Shown here: positions 1 through 7,190 of the stretch, in pieces
Numbering within the stretch: the stretch's first letter is position 1
Layout of the letters: every line of letters starts with the position of its first letter
DNA from: CAVUOA01 sp963742955
GTDB lineage: Bacteria > Bacteroidota > Ignavibacteria > Tepidaquicellales > OLB5
Direction: 5' to 3'
Length of the DNA: 12,155 bases
Assembly: GCA_963742955.1 (NCBI GenBank)
Contig: CAVUOA010000001.1
Coordinates: 1-12,155 of the forward strand
Made by a program: the position numbers and the translations under genes
Notes under the pieces: model-generated
What the model saw: only the letters and a program-made list of their open reading frames with translations
What the model was told of the DNA's origin: nothing
Database searches by the model: none

Positions 1-317
1 CTGTACCATCCCGGGTTTTCGAGAATGTTTCTGAGAATAACGCTAGGTGTTACTGTTCCGTAATAACCAAGTCCGATGTATGATTTTTGTATTTTATTTT
101 TCTTTGCAATGCTTCCGAGATACTGAATTAAACGGTACTCGGTCATCGGTTCATCAAGCTCTAATTTTTCTTTTAATCGGATTTTTTCAGGTACGGTTTC
201 ATCGATGAGCTTATCCAGCGAGCTAATGCCTATTTCTTTAAGCATTTCTTTTACATCATTCTAGTCAGGACCTATATGCCTGTTGACGAATTTTTCTGTA
301 TTATCTAAGTTAGTCAT
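1..317 (-). pseudogene. gcvP: Glycine dehydrogenase (glycine cleavage P-protein), N-terminus only, interrupted by in-frame TAG
   Basis: The P-protein is the PLP-dependent subunit of the glycine cleavage system. It decarboxylates glycine and passes the aminomethyl group to the lipoyl H-protein. Translating the minus strand from the ATG at 317 gives a start of MTNLDNTEKFVNRHIGPD, then TAG (263..261), then NDVKEMLKEIGISSLDKL and, further on, SYIGLGYYGT and ILRNILENPGWY at the window edge. RHIGPD, GYYGT and ILENPGWY are hallmarks of the full-length (about 950-residue) P-protein rather than the split GcvPA form. Homology continues in the same frame on both sides of the stop, so this is a point substitution at one codon (E, Q or K would fit), not a frameshift. 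It is either a real nonsense mutation or a sequence error. The next in-frame ATG (245) would lose the RHIGPD segment. No Shine-Dalgarno is visible. The gene runs off the left edge. Confidence 0.85.
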
Positions 318-343
318 TTTTGTTTGGTTGTTGTAAATGTGAA

Positions 344-373
344 ATCCTGAATCCCCTTCAGGGGATGAAGGAT
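344..373. repeat. Imperfect palindrome between the GIY-YIG gene and gcvP
   Basis: On the plus strand the arms ATCCT..ATCCCC and GGGGAT..AGGAT pair as 5 bp plus 6 bp around a TTCA loop. A GA/GA internal mismatch separates the two stems and could form tandem sheared G-A pairs in plus-strand RNA. It lies 3 bp beyond the restored stop of the GIY-YIG gene and 26 bp before the gcvP start. No T-run follows on either strand, so it is not a standard terminator. Its left part resembles the left part of the palindrome at 783-814 (13 of 16 bases match), which suggests a shared repeat family. Confidence 0.6.
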
Positions 374-376
374 CTA

Positions 377-712
377 TTAATCTTTAAAAAGCAAATCCAG
401 TTTATTCTCAAATATTTTATTCTTATCTGCTAAATCTTCCCAGTCTGGGTTAACCGATTCAATCAATCTAATTTTCTTCTTCCTTAGCCATCATTTAATC
501 TCTCTTTCTCTTTTTAGCGCATCAGTCAATCCACCAGCAATTTCAAAATAAACAAGTTTTGAAACATTATAGGCACTGCTGAAACCTTCGTTTACTTTAT
601 TTTTATGCTCATTTATACTTCTTTTAAGGTTATTTGTATATCCGGTGTAAAGAACTTTATTGCTTCTGTTCGTCAGGATATAAACATAATAGCTGTTTAT
701 TCTTGATTTCAT
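377..712 (-). pseudogene. GIY-YIG nuclease family protein, interrupted by in-frame TGA
   Basis: This is a small single-domain GIY-YIG nuclease of the YhbQ/URI type. The uninterrupted frame codes 73 residues (712..491). It has the two sheet motifs YVYIL (residues 9-13) and YTGYT (22-26), LKRSINEH with its conserved Arg31 and His36, and the KREREIK motif near residue 70. It ends at TGA (493..491). Reading on in the same frame gives WLRKKKIRLIESVNPDWEDL and further residues to TAA at 379..377, for 111 codons in total. The W-rich, IRLIESVNPDW-like tail is the normal C-terminus of this family, so the TGA is a point nonsense change in place of a residue such as Gly or Arg. The truncated product would keep the nuclease motifs but lose the last third. 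An ATG further upstream (769) is in frame but is followed by another TGA. The cellular role is unknown; proteins of this type are common solo genes in Bacteroidota-like genomes. Confidence 0.85.
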
Positions 713-734
713 CTTCTTTGCGTTTAACCTTCAG

Positions 735-749
735 CCCTTTTTCAAAGGG
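735..749. repeat. Short hairpin upstream of the GIY-YIG gene
   Basis: CCCTTT and AAAGGG form a 6 bp stem around a 3-base loop, in the 114 bp between rnc and the GIY-YIG start. The stem is short and no T-run follows in the minus direction, so a role is uncertain. Confidence 0.3.
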
Positions 750-782
750 AGCAGCGTTTCTTCTGTCATTTTAAACTTTGAG

Positions 783-814
783 ATTCTGAGTCCCCCAGAA
801 GCAGGACTCAGAAT
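783..814. repeat. Perfect 11-bp inverted repeat downstream of rnc
   Basis: ATTCTGAGTCC (783-793) and GGACTCAGAAT (804-814) are exact reverse complements around a 10-base loop. The element starts 12 bp after the rnc stop in the minus direction. What follows is only mildly T-rich (CTCAAAGTTTAAAATG), so it is a weak candidate terminator. It could instead be a 3'-end RNA-stabilising hairpin, or a member of an interspersed palindromic repeat together with the similar element at 344-373. Confidence 0.65.
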
Positions 815-826
815 AAATTCCCTTAT

Positions 827-1651
827 TTATCTTTCTTTTTTCTTTTTCTTCAATCCCATTTTTTCAATAACATCAAGGTTTTTCAGGGCGTTGGAAGCTG
901 CTTCCTGTTCTGCCTGCTTTTTGGTTCTTCCCTTCCCTATACCAAGAGCTCTTTCGTTGATAGATACTTCTACAGTAAAGAGCTTGTTATGTTCGGGACC
1001 CTCCTGGTCAATTACCCTGTAATCCGGAACATGGTCTGTATTAGCCTGGCAGTATTCAAGCAGCTTGCTTTTAAAATTCTCATCAAACTGGTTAAGCCAT
1101 TTTACATCAAGCTTTTTGAATATCTGGTTATTAAGAAAATCCTTTGCTGCTTCATATCCTCTATCGATAAATATTGCTCCAATCAGTGATTCGTAAGCAT
1201 CGGAAAGAATTGTATCATAACCATCATCGATTGATTTAAGCGCGGTCGGAGCTGCGAGGAGATATCTCTGCAGGTCTATTTCTTTAGCGCGTTCGGCAAG
1301 AAAACGCTGGTTAACAAGCACAGAACGGAACTTGGTTAGGTCTCCTTCTTCTGACATGGGGAAATTCTTATACAGGTATTCTGCTACTACAGAATCAAGT
1401 ATGGCATCACCGAGGTACTCAAGGCGTTCATTGGAAGTCAGCCTCAAGCCGTTTACATTCTTTGATTTTAGGAAAGACCTGTGTGTGAGAGCATTAATAA
1501 AAATTCTTTTATTAATAATTTCGTAGTCAATGTTTTCCTGGAAGTCTTTGAAGTCAATTGAGGCAATTGCGGATAAAACATCGTCTTCTTCTTTTTGCCT
1601 GCGTCTGACACGAGGAATCAATTTCCTCAGAGTTTTGAGAATACCGAACAT
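827..1651 (-). CDS. rnc: Ribonuclease III
   Basis: This endonuclease cuts double-stranded RNA, including rRNA precursors and structured mRNAs, as a Mg2+-dependent homodimer. The 274-residue protein has an N-terminal RNase III domain with the signature NERLEYLGD (74-82), giving predicted metal ligands Glu75, Glu78 and Asp82, and DAYE (151-154), giving Asp151 and Glu154. A C-terminal double-stranded RNA-binding domain (about 190-262) contains GIGKGRTKKQAEQEAA. It is longer than the E. coli enzyme (226 residues) because of a basic N-terminal extension (about 45 residues) and a Lys-rich tail ending KKKKKER. All key catalytic residues are present. The start lies 9 bp after the fabF stop, so the gene is almost certainly cotranscribed with acpP and fabF, an order conserved across many bacteria. 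Confidence 0.97.
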   Translation of the reverse strand: MFGILKTLRKLIPRVRRRQKEEDDVLSAIASIDFKDFQENIDYEIINKRIFINALTHRSFLKSKNVNGLRLTSNERLEYLGDAILDSVVAEYLYKNFPMSEEGDLTKFRSVLVNQRFLAERAKEIDLQRYLLAAPTALKSIDDGYDTILSDAYESLIGAIFIDRGYEAAKDFLNNQIFKKLDVKWLNQFDENFKSKLLEYCQANTDHVPDYRVIDQEGPEHNKLFTVEVSINERALGIGKGRTKKQAEQEAASNALKNLDVIEKMGLKKKKKER

Positions 1652-1660
1652 AAGAAATTA

Positions 1661-2908
1661 TTATTCTTCGAACTTTTTGAAAATAATAGCCGTATTGTGC
1701 CCGCCGAATCCCGAGTTATCAGAAAGAACAGTATTCACTTCTTTCTTAATCGCCTTGTTTGGAACGTAATATAAATCACAATCCGGGTCAGGGGTTTCAT
1801 AATTAATAGTCGGCGGTATGATGCCGTTAACGATAGTAAGTACCGATACAATAGCTTCAATTGCTCCGGCTGCGCCAAGCAAATGTCCTATCATCGATTT
1901 AATAGAATGCACCGGGATTTCTTTTGCTCTATCGCCGAAAACTGTTTTTATAGCAGCGCTTTCGTTCCTGTCATTAGGCGGTGTCGATGTACCGTGAGCG
2001 TTAACGCAATCGATATCTTCCGGCTTCATATTTGCATCTTCCAGCGCAATTCTTATGGCATTAACAACCCCTTCTCCGCCCGGAGCGGGGTCAGTTATAT
2101 GATGCGCATCGGCTGTTAAACCAATCCCTACTATTTCTGCGTAAATTCTTGCTCCTCTTGATTTAGCTTGTTCAAGTTCTTCAAGTACAAGTGCTGCGCC
2201 GCCTTCACCCATTACAAAACCGTCACGGTTCTTATCAAATGGTCTTGAAGCTTTTTCCGGGGCATCATTGCGTGTTGAAAGAGCTTTCATTGCATTAAAT
2301 CCTCCCACACCCATAGGACAAATAACAGCTTCGGAGCCGCCTGTTACCATAACGTCTGCATTCCCTCTTTGTATGAGCATAACCGAATCAATTATTGAAT
2401 GCGCTGAAGTTGCGCACGCTGAAATTGTTGCATAATTGGGACCCTTCAACCCGTATTTCATTGATATGCGTCCTGCGGCAATATCTGCAATAAGCATTGG
2501 AATAAAGAAGGGGCTGATTCTGTCGGGGTTCCCGTTTTTATCGTACAGCTTTCTTTGTTCTTTATCGTAAGTCCACATACCTCCGATACCCGACCCAAAT
2601 ACAACGCCGGCTTTTGTCGGTTCTACTTTTGAAAGGTCGATTCCCGAATTCTTGATTGCCAATTCGGAAGCTGCAAGTGCAAACTGGGTGAAAAGGTCAA
2701 CTCTTTGCACTAGCTTTCTGTCCATAAAGTTTAGCGGGTCAAAGCCTTTAACTTCACAGGCAAATTTAGTATCGTAATGGGTTGTATCGAAGTATGTAAT
2801 TGGAGCTGCACCGCTTTTACCGGCAATCAGATTATTCCAAAAATCTTCTGTATTGTTCCCAATAGGAGATACTGCACCTATGCCGGTAACAACTACTCGT
2901 CTTTTCAT
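1661..2908 (-). CDS. fabF: Beta-ketoacyl-ACP synthase II
   Basis: FabF performs the decarboxylative Claisen condensation of malonyl-ACP with acyl-ACP in type II fatty acid elongation, in the cytoplasm. The 415 residues match the usual family length. The thiolase-fold catalytic triad is visible: nucleophile Cys165 in ISACATSAH, His305 in NAHGTSTPPND, and His342 in KSMIGHLLGAAG, with Lys337 nearby. The C-terminal glycine-rich NSGFGGHN loop (398-405) is intact. The ATG at 2908 opens directly with MKRRVVVTGIGAVSPIGN, the standard N-terminus, so the start is secure despite no clear Shine-Dalgarno. It sits 21 bp after acpP, whose product carries its substrates, and 9 bp before rnc. Confidence 0.98.
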   Translation of the reverse strand: MKRRVVVTGIGAVSPIGNNTEDFWNNLIAGKSGAAPITYFDTTHYDTKFACEVKGFDPLNFMDRKLVQRVDLFTQFALAASELAIKNSGIDLSKVEPTKAGVVFGSGIGGMWTYDKEQRKLYDKNGNPDRISPFFIPMLIADIAAGRISMKYGLKGPNYATISACATSAHSIIDSVMLIQRGNADVMVTGGSEAVICPMGVGGFNAMKALSTRNDAPEKASRPFDKNRDGFVMGEGGAALVLEELEQAKSRGARIYAEIVGIGLTADAHHITDPAPGGEGVVNAIRIALEDANMKPEDIDCVNAHGTSTPPNDRNESAAIKTVFGDRAKEIPVHSIKSMIGHLLGAAGAIEAIVSVLTIVNGIIPPTINYETPDPDCDLYYVPNKAIKKEVNTVLSDNSGFGGHNTAIIFKKFEE

Positions 2909-2929
2909 TAATTTAGATATTACTTGAAA

Positions 2930-3172
2930 TTAAGATGCCTTGGATTTAACGTAGTTTATAGCGTCTCCTACAGTAGCAATTTTTTCCTGGTCTTCATCCG
3001 GAATCTGGATGTTGAATCTGTTCTCAAATTCCATAATCAGCTCAACTGTATCGAGTGAATCTGCGCCTAAATCGTTAATAAATGAAGCTTCGTTGGTAAC
3101 CTTAGATGCTTCTACGCCTAATTTTTCCACTATTGCTTCTTTTATTTGGGTTTCGATGTCAACATCTGACAT
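2930..3172 (-). CDS. acpP: Acyl carrier protein
   Basis: AcpP is the small acidic carrier that holds growing fatty acyl chains on a 4'-phosphopantetheine arm. The 80-residue protein has the attachment motif GADSLDTVEL with Ser39 as the modified residue, followed by the acidic recognition helix II (VELIMEFE) that docks partner enzymes such as FabF. Length and composition are typical. It is the first gene of the acpP-fabF-rnc cluster and has the strongest Shine-Dalgarno in the window (3181-3188), fitting a very highly translated protein. Confidence 0.98.
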   Translation of the reverse strand: MSDVDIETQIKEAIVEKLGVEASKVTNEASFINDLGADSLDTVELIMEFENRFNIQIPDEDQEKIATVGDAINYVKSKAS

Positions 3173-3180
3173 ATAATTTA

Positions 3181-3188
3181 TCCTCCTT
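3181..3188 (-). promoter_or_regulatory. Strong ribosome binding site of acpP
   Basis: On the minus strand AAGGAGGA lies 8 bases before the acpP ATG. It is a near-perfect anti-16S match and stands out because most genes in this window lack a recognisable Shine-Dalgarno. Confidence 0.85.
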
Positions 3189-3217
3189 AATAAGGTTTTT
3201 TAGATATGATTTGATTA

Positions 3218-3248
3218 CAAATTTACTAATTTAATACCATTTTTGAAA
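3218..3248 (-). promoter_or_regulatory. Candidate promoter of acpP-fabF-rnc
   Basis: On the minus strand TTTC (3248..3245), a 19-base spacer and TAAATTTG (3225..3218) fit the Bacteroidota-type consensus TTTG / TAnnTTTG with one mismatch in the upstream box. It would give a leader of roughly 40 bases before acpP. The call is motif-based only, in AT-rich DNA where chance matches are common. Confidence 0.35.
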
Positions 3249-3351
3249 GTGCCATAAAAACACCCTGTTTTTTACATTAAAAAGAACAAGAGAAACTTAA
3301 TATAAGAATAAATCATTAAGAGTTATTATATTTTATTAATTATTGCAAAAT

Positions 3352-4212
3352 ATGAAATTTTTGACAATTTTGCCTATTATTTTCCTAACATTTGCAAACG
3401 ATGGTATGGCTCAAACAAAATACGCAGTTACGCTTTGCCCAACGCCGGTTCTGAACTCTCCCAACTTTGAAGCTGTCTTCGGCGGCGCTGACGGGAAAAC
3501 TCTGAAAACAGACACCGAAGGTTTAATCCGTGATATTGAGTATGTAGCAATTAAAGGCTCCGTATTCGAAATTCTTGATGAAACCGATAAAGGAAACCAC
3601 AAGATTTTACATGTGAAATCTGACACCTATAATTACGGCAGGGAGCTTTATATAGATAATCGTTTTGTAAAAATAAGGAATGAAAAACCGTCTGAACCGG
3701 AAAAAAAACTGCCTTCCAAAAAAGAAATCTGTTCTTTTCTTGATAAAGCCGTTGGCTCAAAATATATCTGGGGCGGAAACTGCATTGCCGGAATCGGCAA
3801 GATGTTAGACTATTACAAACCATCCGGTTCTATCAGCGATGAAACATTGACAAAATGGGAATTAAAAGGATGCGACTGCTCCGGTCTTATGTATGAGGCA
3901 ACTAACGGTTATACTGAACGCAACACAAGCAAATTAATTTATGAAGGAGAGCCTGTTCTGATTGAAGGAATGACTGCCGAAGAAATTGCAAACATACTAA
4001 AACCTCTGGATATGATTGTCTGGGTAGGACACGTTATCTATGTTTACGATGAAATCACTGCTATACAGAGCGCGCTTTCTAAAGGCGGGGTGGTGAAAAC
4101 AGATTTGGTTGAAACATTAAAACATCTAATGGAAAAAAGAACTCCCGTTAATGATTACGATTCTGCTACCGGTGAGAGATTTGTTGTAAGACGATGGTAT
4201 AAAGACAATTAA
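3352..4212 (+). CDS. Secreted NlpC/P60-family cysteine peptidase
   Basis: Members of this family usually cut peptide bonds in peptidoglycan stem peptides. The 286-residue protein starts with a signal peptide (MKFLTILPIIFLTFANDGMA, likely cut after AQ, residue 21). A beta-rich, probably SH3-like region follows (about 25-108), then a short charged linker and the NlpC/P60 domain (about 122-282). Visible active-site elements are YIWGGN (138-143), nucleophile Cys176 in DCSG, and His227 in VGH. Gln239 (AIQS) sits where the third polar residue is expected. About 30 residues separate YIWGGN from DCSG, much more than in compact NlpC domains, so this is a subfamily with an inserted segment. I chose ATG 3352 over the in-frame TTG at 3343 because it gives a clean signal peptide. 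It is divergent from acpP and convergent with sua5, so it is probably transcribed alone. The substrate is unknown. Confidence 0.88.
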   Translation: MKFLTILPIIFLTFANDGMAQTKYAVTLCPTPVLNSPNFEAVFGGADGKTLKTDTEGLIRDIEYVAIKGSVFEILDETDKGNHKILHVKSDTYNYGRELYIDNRFVKIRNEKPSEPEKKLPSKKEICSFLDKAVGSKYIWGGNCIAGIGKMLDYYKPSGSISDETLTKWELKGCDCSGLMYEATNGYTERNTSKLIYEGEPVLIEGMTAEEIANILKPLDMIVWVGHVIYVYDEITAIQSALSKGGVVKTDLVETLKHLMEKRTPVNDYDSATGERFVVRRWYKDN

Positions 4213-4263
4213 CAATTTTTCAATTAACAATTAGCAATATCAATTATTCATTGTTTAATTGCC
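4206..4263. repeat. AT-rich CAATTA-type repeats between convergent genes
   Basis: CAATTAACAATT occurs twice (4206-4217 and 4221-4232). It is followed by CAATAT, CAATTA and inverted copies (CATTG, TTTAATTG), so the stretch can fold as an imperfect AT hairpin. It spans the end of the peptidase gene and the gap before the sua5 stop. It may serve as a weak bidirectional terminator, but no GC-rich stem is present. Confidence 0.4.
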
Positions 4264-4270
4264 CATTGTA

Positions 4271-5215
4271 TTATAATGCAGCTTTTTTTAACCTGTTCAT
4301 TATTGCAATTCCTAACCCGCGTTCATCTATTTTTTCTGCGTATATACTTTTAATTCCATTTGCATCGCACTCGCGGAAAAACGAAAATAACGATTTTGCA
4401 TAATCGAGCTTCGATTTGCAGTGCTTATACATTCCCAGTTTTTTTCTCATCATCGGCAAAAGACTATGAATTCCTATATACGCCGATGATGAATTTATTT
4501 TATTCTGAGGAATTATTTTTGCAATGATAACATTTGCTTTAGGCGAGTAGTGGCGGTATTTTGTGCCGGGGCTTTTCGCTTTACCATGTGAAGAATCCGG
4601 CTTTATTCTCGTGTCAATTTTCTGAAGCTCTTCAATCGTTATTATTCCGGGCCGCAAAACCTTCGGAACATCACCCGTACAATCGACTACAGTTGATTCC
4701 AGCCCGTATTTAGATTTAGGTCCAATCAGAATACATGAAACTTTTCCGTTAAAATCCTCCAGCACGTGTCCAAAACTGGTTGGTGAAGGCAATCCCGAGA
4801 CATTTGCCGATGGCGCTGCAATAGGAACTCCGCAGGCTTTAATAAACTCATGTGCAATTTTTGAAGACGGCATTCGTACAGCTACTGAATCCAATCCGGC
4901 AGTAACAGCATCGGGTATTAACTCGTTTTTCTTTAATATAACGGTTAGCGGTCCTGGAAAATATTTTTTAATTATTTTTGCTGCTGTTGTGCTTATTCCT
5001 TCAGCTATAGCCTTGATTTGATTCCTGTTTGAAATATGAACAATAAGAGGGTTATCCTTAGGTCTTCCCTTCAGCCTGAATATTTTTCTTACTGCAAGTT
5101 CGTCAAATGCGTTTGCTCCTAAACCGTAAACCGTTTCGGTGGGAAAAGCAACCACATCCGATTTCATTATAAACTTAGCCGCTTGTTCAGGATTATTTGT
5201 TAAAAATGTTTTCAT
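4271..5215 (-). CDS. sua5: L-threonylcarbamoyladenylate synthase, Sua5 type
   Basis: This enzyme makes threonylcarbamoyl-AMP from threonine, bicarbonate and ATP. The TsaD/TsaB/TsaE system then moves the threonylcarbamoyl group to A37 of tRNAs reading ANN codons (t6A). The 314-residue protein has the YrdC domain at about 6-200, with FPTETVYGLG (24-33), KGRPKDNPL (49-57), SANVSG (136-141), STVVD (174-178) and LRPG (187-190). The Sua5 linker SPGTKYRHYSPK (215-226) and a C-terminal Sua5 domain follow, which separates it from short TsaC proteins. I chose the ATG at 5215 (MKTFLTNN). A longer frame from 5308 would overlap the kinase gene and adds 31 residues with no family similarity. It starts 37 bp after the kinase stop, so the two are probably cotranscribed. 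Confidence 0.95.
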   Translation of the reverse strand: MKTFLTNNPEQAAKFIMKSDVVAFPTETVYGLGANAFDELAVRKIFRLKGRPKDNPLIVHISNRNQIKAIAEGISTTAAKIIKKYFPGPLTVILKKNELIPDAVTAGLDSVAVRMPSSKIAHEFIKACGVPIAAPSANVSGLPSPTSFGHVLEDFNGKVSCILIGPKSKYGLESTVVDCTGDVPKVLRPGIITIEELQKIDTRIKPDSSHGKAKSPGTKYRHYSPKANVIIAKIIPQNKINSSSAYIGIHSLLPMMRKKLGMYKHCKSKLDYAKSLFSFFRECDANGIKSIYAEKIDERGLGIAIMNRLKKAAL

Positions 5216-5252
5216 AACCGGATAAAATAACAGGAAGTTTCGGCGGAAGCAA

Positions 5253-7079
5253 TTAAAAACGGATGGTAAATTTAGTTCCTTTGAATCTGTTAATTTCAAC
5301 AGCGCCATCCAACTGCTGAGTCAGGGTATTGATGAGTATCATCCCCAGAGATTCCGTATTCGTTATATCAACACTTTTGGGAATCCCAATACCGTTATCG
5401 CTTACAATAAGGCAGTACTTTTCAGCTTCAGGAGATGTAAGCTCAATATAAATTTCTCCGTTTTTCAGGTTATCATTAAAAGCATATTTATAAGCATTTG
5501 ATATAAGCTCGTTAATTATCAGTCCGCAAGGAATAGCTTTATCTACCCCCAGATAAATACCATCCGAATTTATTTTCACTTCAACATTTTTTGAAACCGG
5601 ATAGGCTCTCCTTAACTGGCTTACAAGGTCTCTTATATACAAAGAGAAGTCAATCTTTGAGAGGTCCTGTGATTTATACAGTTTCTCATGAATCAGCTGC
5701 ATAATTCTAACCCTGTTCTGGGTTTCTTTGAAAAGCTCAATAGTTGCGGGGTCTGCAACGGTTTGCGATTGAATATTTAATAGGCTGCTAATGACCTGCA
5801 TATTGTTCTTAACCCTGTGGTAAACTTCCTTAAGCAGAATTTCTTTTTCAACCAGTGAATGTTTCAGACGGTCATATGCGTTTTTTATTTCAGTTATGTC
5901 ACGTGCGACCCCTATATATCCGATAACTTTACCGTTTTTATCTTTTATCTGTGACGTGCTTAAAAGTATCGGAAATTCACTTCTGTCTTTCTTGATATTT
6001 ACAAGTTCACCTTCCCATCCGCCTTTTGCAGTTTCTTTCAATATTTTATCATGTATATCGGGAATGTTCTTAAACGAACCGAGAATATCTGCTTTTTTTC
6101 CCAGAATCTCTTTTAATGAGTACCCGTATTTTTCTTCGAATGCCTTGTTTACATACATAAAACGGTTATCTAAATCTGTAATTGTAATCATCTCCGTTGT
6201 GCTTTCAATTGCATGACCGAGCATTCGAAGCTCCTCTTCATTTTTTTTCAACTGTGTAATATCTACATAAATCTGATTAACGCATGTAATATTATCCTGC
6301 AAATCAAATTCCGGGTAAAAATACGCATCCAGCCACAGCAGTTCGTTATTTTTATTATTTATTCTGTAAACATGATTTAATATTCCGCTGTAGCCGCTCT
6401 TAGCCCATTTCTTAAAATCCCTGTATAAACTTTCTCTGTCATCAGGATGTACCATATCAAAAATTTCTCTTTTGGAAAGGAAGTTAAATTCATCTTTTGT
6501 ATAGCCGCTTTGCCTTATAAATTCTTTATTGACAAATTCATATTTATCTGTTAAAGCATCCAGTCTTGTTACTGCTACTGGAGATGATTCGGCAAGGTTC
6601 CTGTATTTCTTTTCACTGATACCGGCAGATACCAGAAGCATTTCAGTATCTTTCAATATGTTTTCAAGCTTTCCGGAATATTCTGATATTTTGCTTTTAA
6701 GTTTATCGCGCTCAGATGTCACTCTTTTCAGCCTTGTAATATCTCTTAGAACTAAGAGGGTGATAGTCTTGCCTTTTTGCCTGAATTCGTTGTGGGATAA
6801 CTCAAGATAGAGAGTAGAATTGTTTTTTGTCCTTCCGTTGTAGTCAAGTTTTTTGTTTTTCTTAAGTTTTCTCAGAACATTACTATTGAAACCCGGAAGA
6901 AGTGAGCTGAGGTCTTTATTGAGTATTGATTTTAATGTATAACCGAACAGTTTAAGAGCTGATTTGTTGATGAAAAGAAGCGCTCCGTTGTTATCTGCTG
7001 CAAGAATTGAATCTTGAAACATATCAGCAGCAGCATAAAAGCTTAAGCTTTTATCAAAAGTCTTTTTATCTTTTGTCAA
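5253..7079 (-). CDS. PAS-domain sensor histidine kinase (HisKA_2 type)
   Basis: This is a cytoplasmic sensor kinase with no membrane segment. The 608 residues contain three PAS-like domains: about 12-115 (DNNGALLFINKSALKLFGYT), about 155-278 with its PAC part ending VDITQLKK, and about 284-398 (PAC ending VARDITEIK). A HisKA_2 dimerisation domain follows (about 405-490) with predicted phospho-acceptor His421 in EVYHRVKNNMQ, then an HATPase_c domain with N-box Asn523/Asn528 (IINELISNAYKY), G1 box DNGIG (561-565) and SLGM (577-580). HisKA_2 kinases often signal through unlinked response regulators; none is encoded here, nor is a receiver domain fused. The first usable start after an upstream in-frame TAG is TTG at 7079. 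The next ATG (7022) would cut into the first PAS helix, so TTG is preferred but not certain. The ligand or signal cannot be deduced. Confidence 0.93.
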   Translation of the reverse strand: MTKDKKTFDKSLSFYAAADMFQDSILAADNNGALLFINKSALKLFGYTLKSILNKDLSSLLPGFNSNVLRKLKKNKKLDYNGRTKNNSTLYLELSHNEFRQKGKTITLLVLRDITRLKRVTSERDKLKSKISEYSGKLENILKDTEMLLVSAGISEKKYRNLAESSPVAVTRLDALTDKYEFVNKEFIRQSGYTKDEFNFLSKREIFDMVHPDDRESLYRDFKKWAKSGYSGILNHVYRINNKNNELLWLDAYFYPEFDLQDNITCVNQIYVDITQLKKNEEELRMLGHAIESTTEMITITDLDNRFMYVNKAFEEKYGYSLKEILGKKADILGSFKNIPDIHDKILKETAKGGWEGELVNIKKDRSEFPILLSTSQIKDKNGKVIGYIGVARDITEIKNAYDRLKHSLVEKEILLKEVYHRVKNNMQVISSLLNIQSQTVADPATIELFKETQNRVRIMQLIHEKLYKSQDLSKIDFSLYIRDLVSQLRRAYPVSKNVEVKINSDGIYLGVDKAIPCGLIINELISNAYKYAFNDNLKNGEIYIELTSPEAEKYCLIVSDNGIGIPKSVDITNTESLGMILINTLTQQLDGAVEINRFKGTKFTIRF

Positions 7080-7132
7080 CCTGTTTTTCTACATTATAAT
7101 TTGAAGATACTGCAAAAAAAATATAATTAAAC

Positions 7133-7154
7133 AAAAAGGCAGGATTTCCCCGCC
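7133..7154 (-). terminator. Rho-independent terminator after the thioredoxin/NHL gene
   Basis: On the minus strand GGCGGGG and TCCTGCC form a 7 bp stem with two G-T wobbles around a 3-base AAA loop (7138-7154), followed directly by TTTTT and then GTTTAATTAT. It lies about 37 bp past the restored stop of the thioredoxin/NHL gene, separating it from the kinase. Confidence 0.65.
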
Positions 7155-7190
7155 CTACTACAAGTTTAGTAATATCAGATAATTTATGTT

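Noticed and set aside
261..493. Genetic-code change (TAG or TGA read as sense)
   Set aside because: The eight long intact genes contain no internal TAG or TGA, which reassignment would be expected to produce; isolated point changes are simpler.
989..2119. Plus-strand open frames antisense to rnc and fabF
   Set aside because: They lack recognisable domains and are fully contained in strongly supported minus-strand genes.
3343..3351. TTG start for the NlpC/P60 gene
   Set aside because: It adds only three residues before a clean signal peptide starting at ATG 3352, with no ribosome binding site in its favour.
5216..5308. N-terminal extension of Sua5 by 31 residues
   Set aside because: It overlaps the 3' end of the kinase gene, has no family similarity, and the internal ATG at 5215 gives the standard Sua5 N-terminus.
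5253..7079. Hybrid kinase or full two-component operon
   Set aside because: No receiver domain is fused and no response regulator gene is next to the kinase; the downstream partner is sua5.
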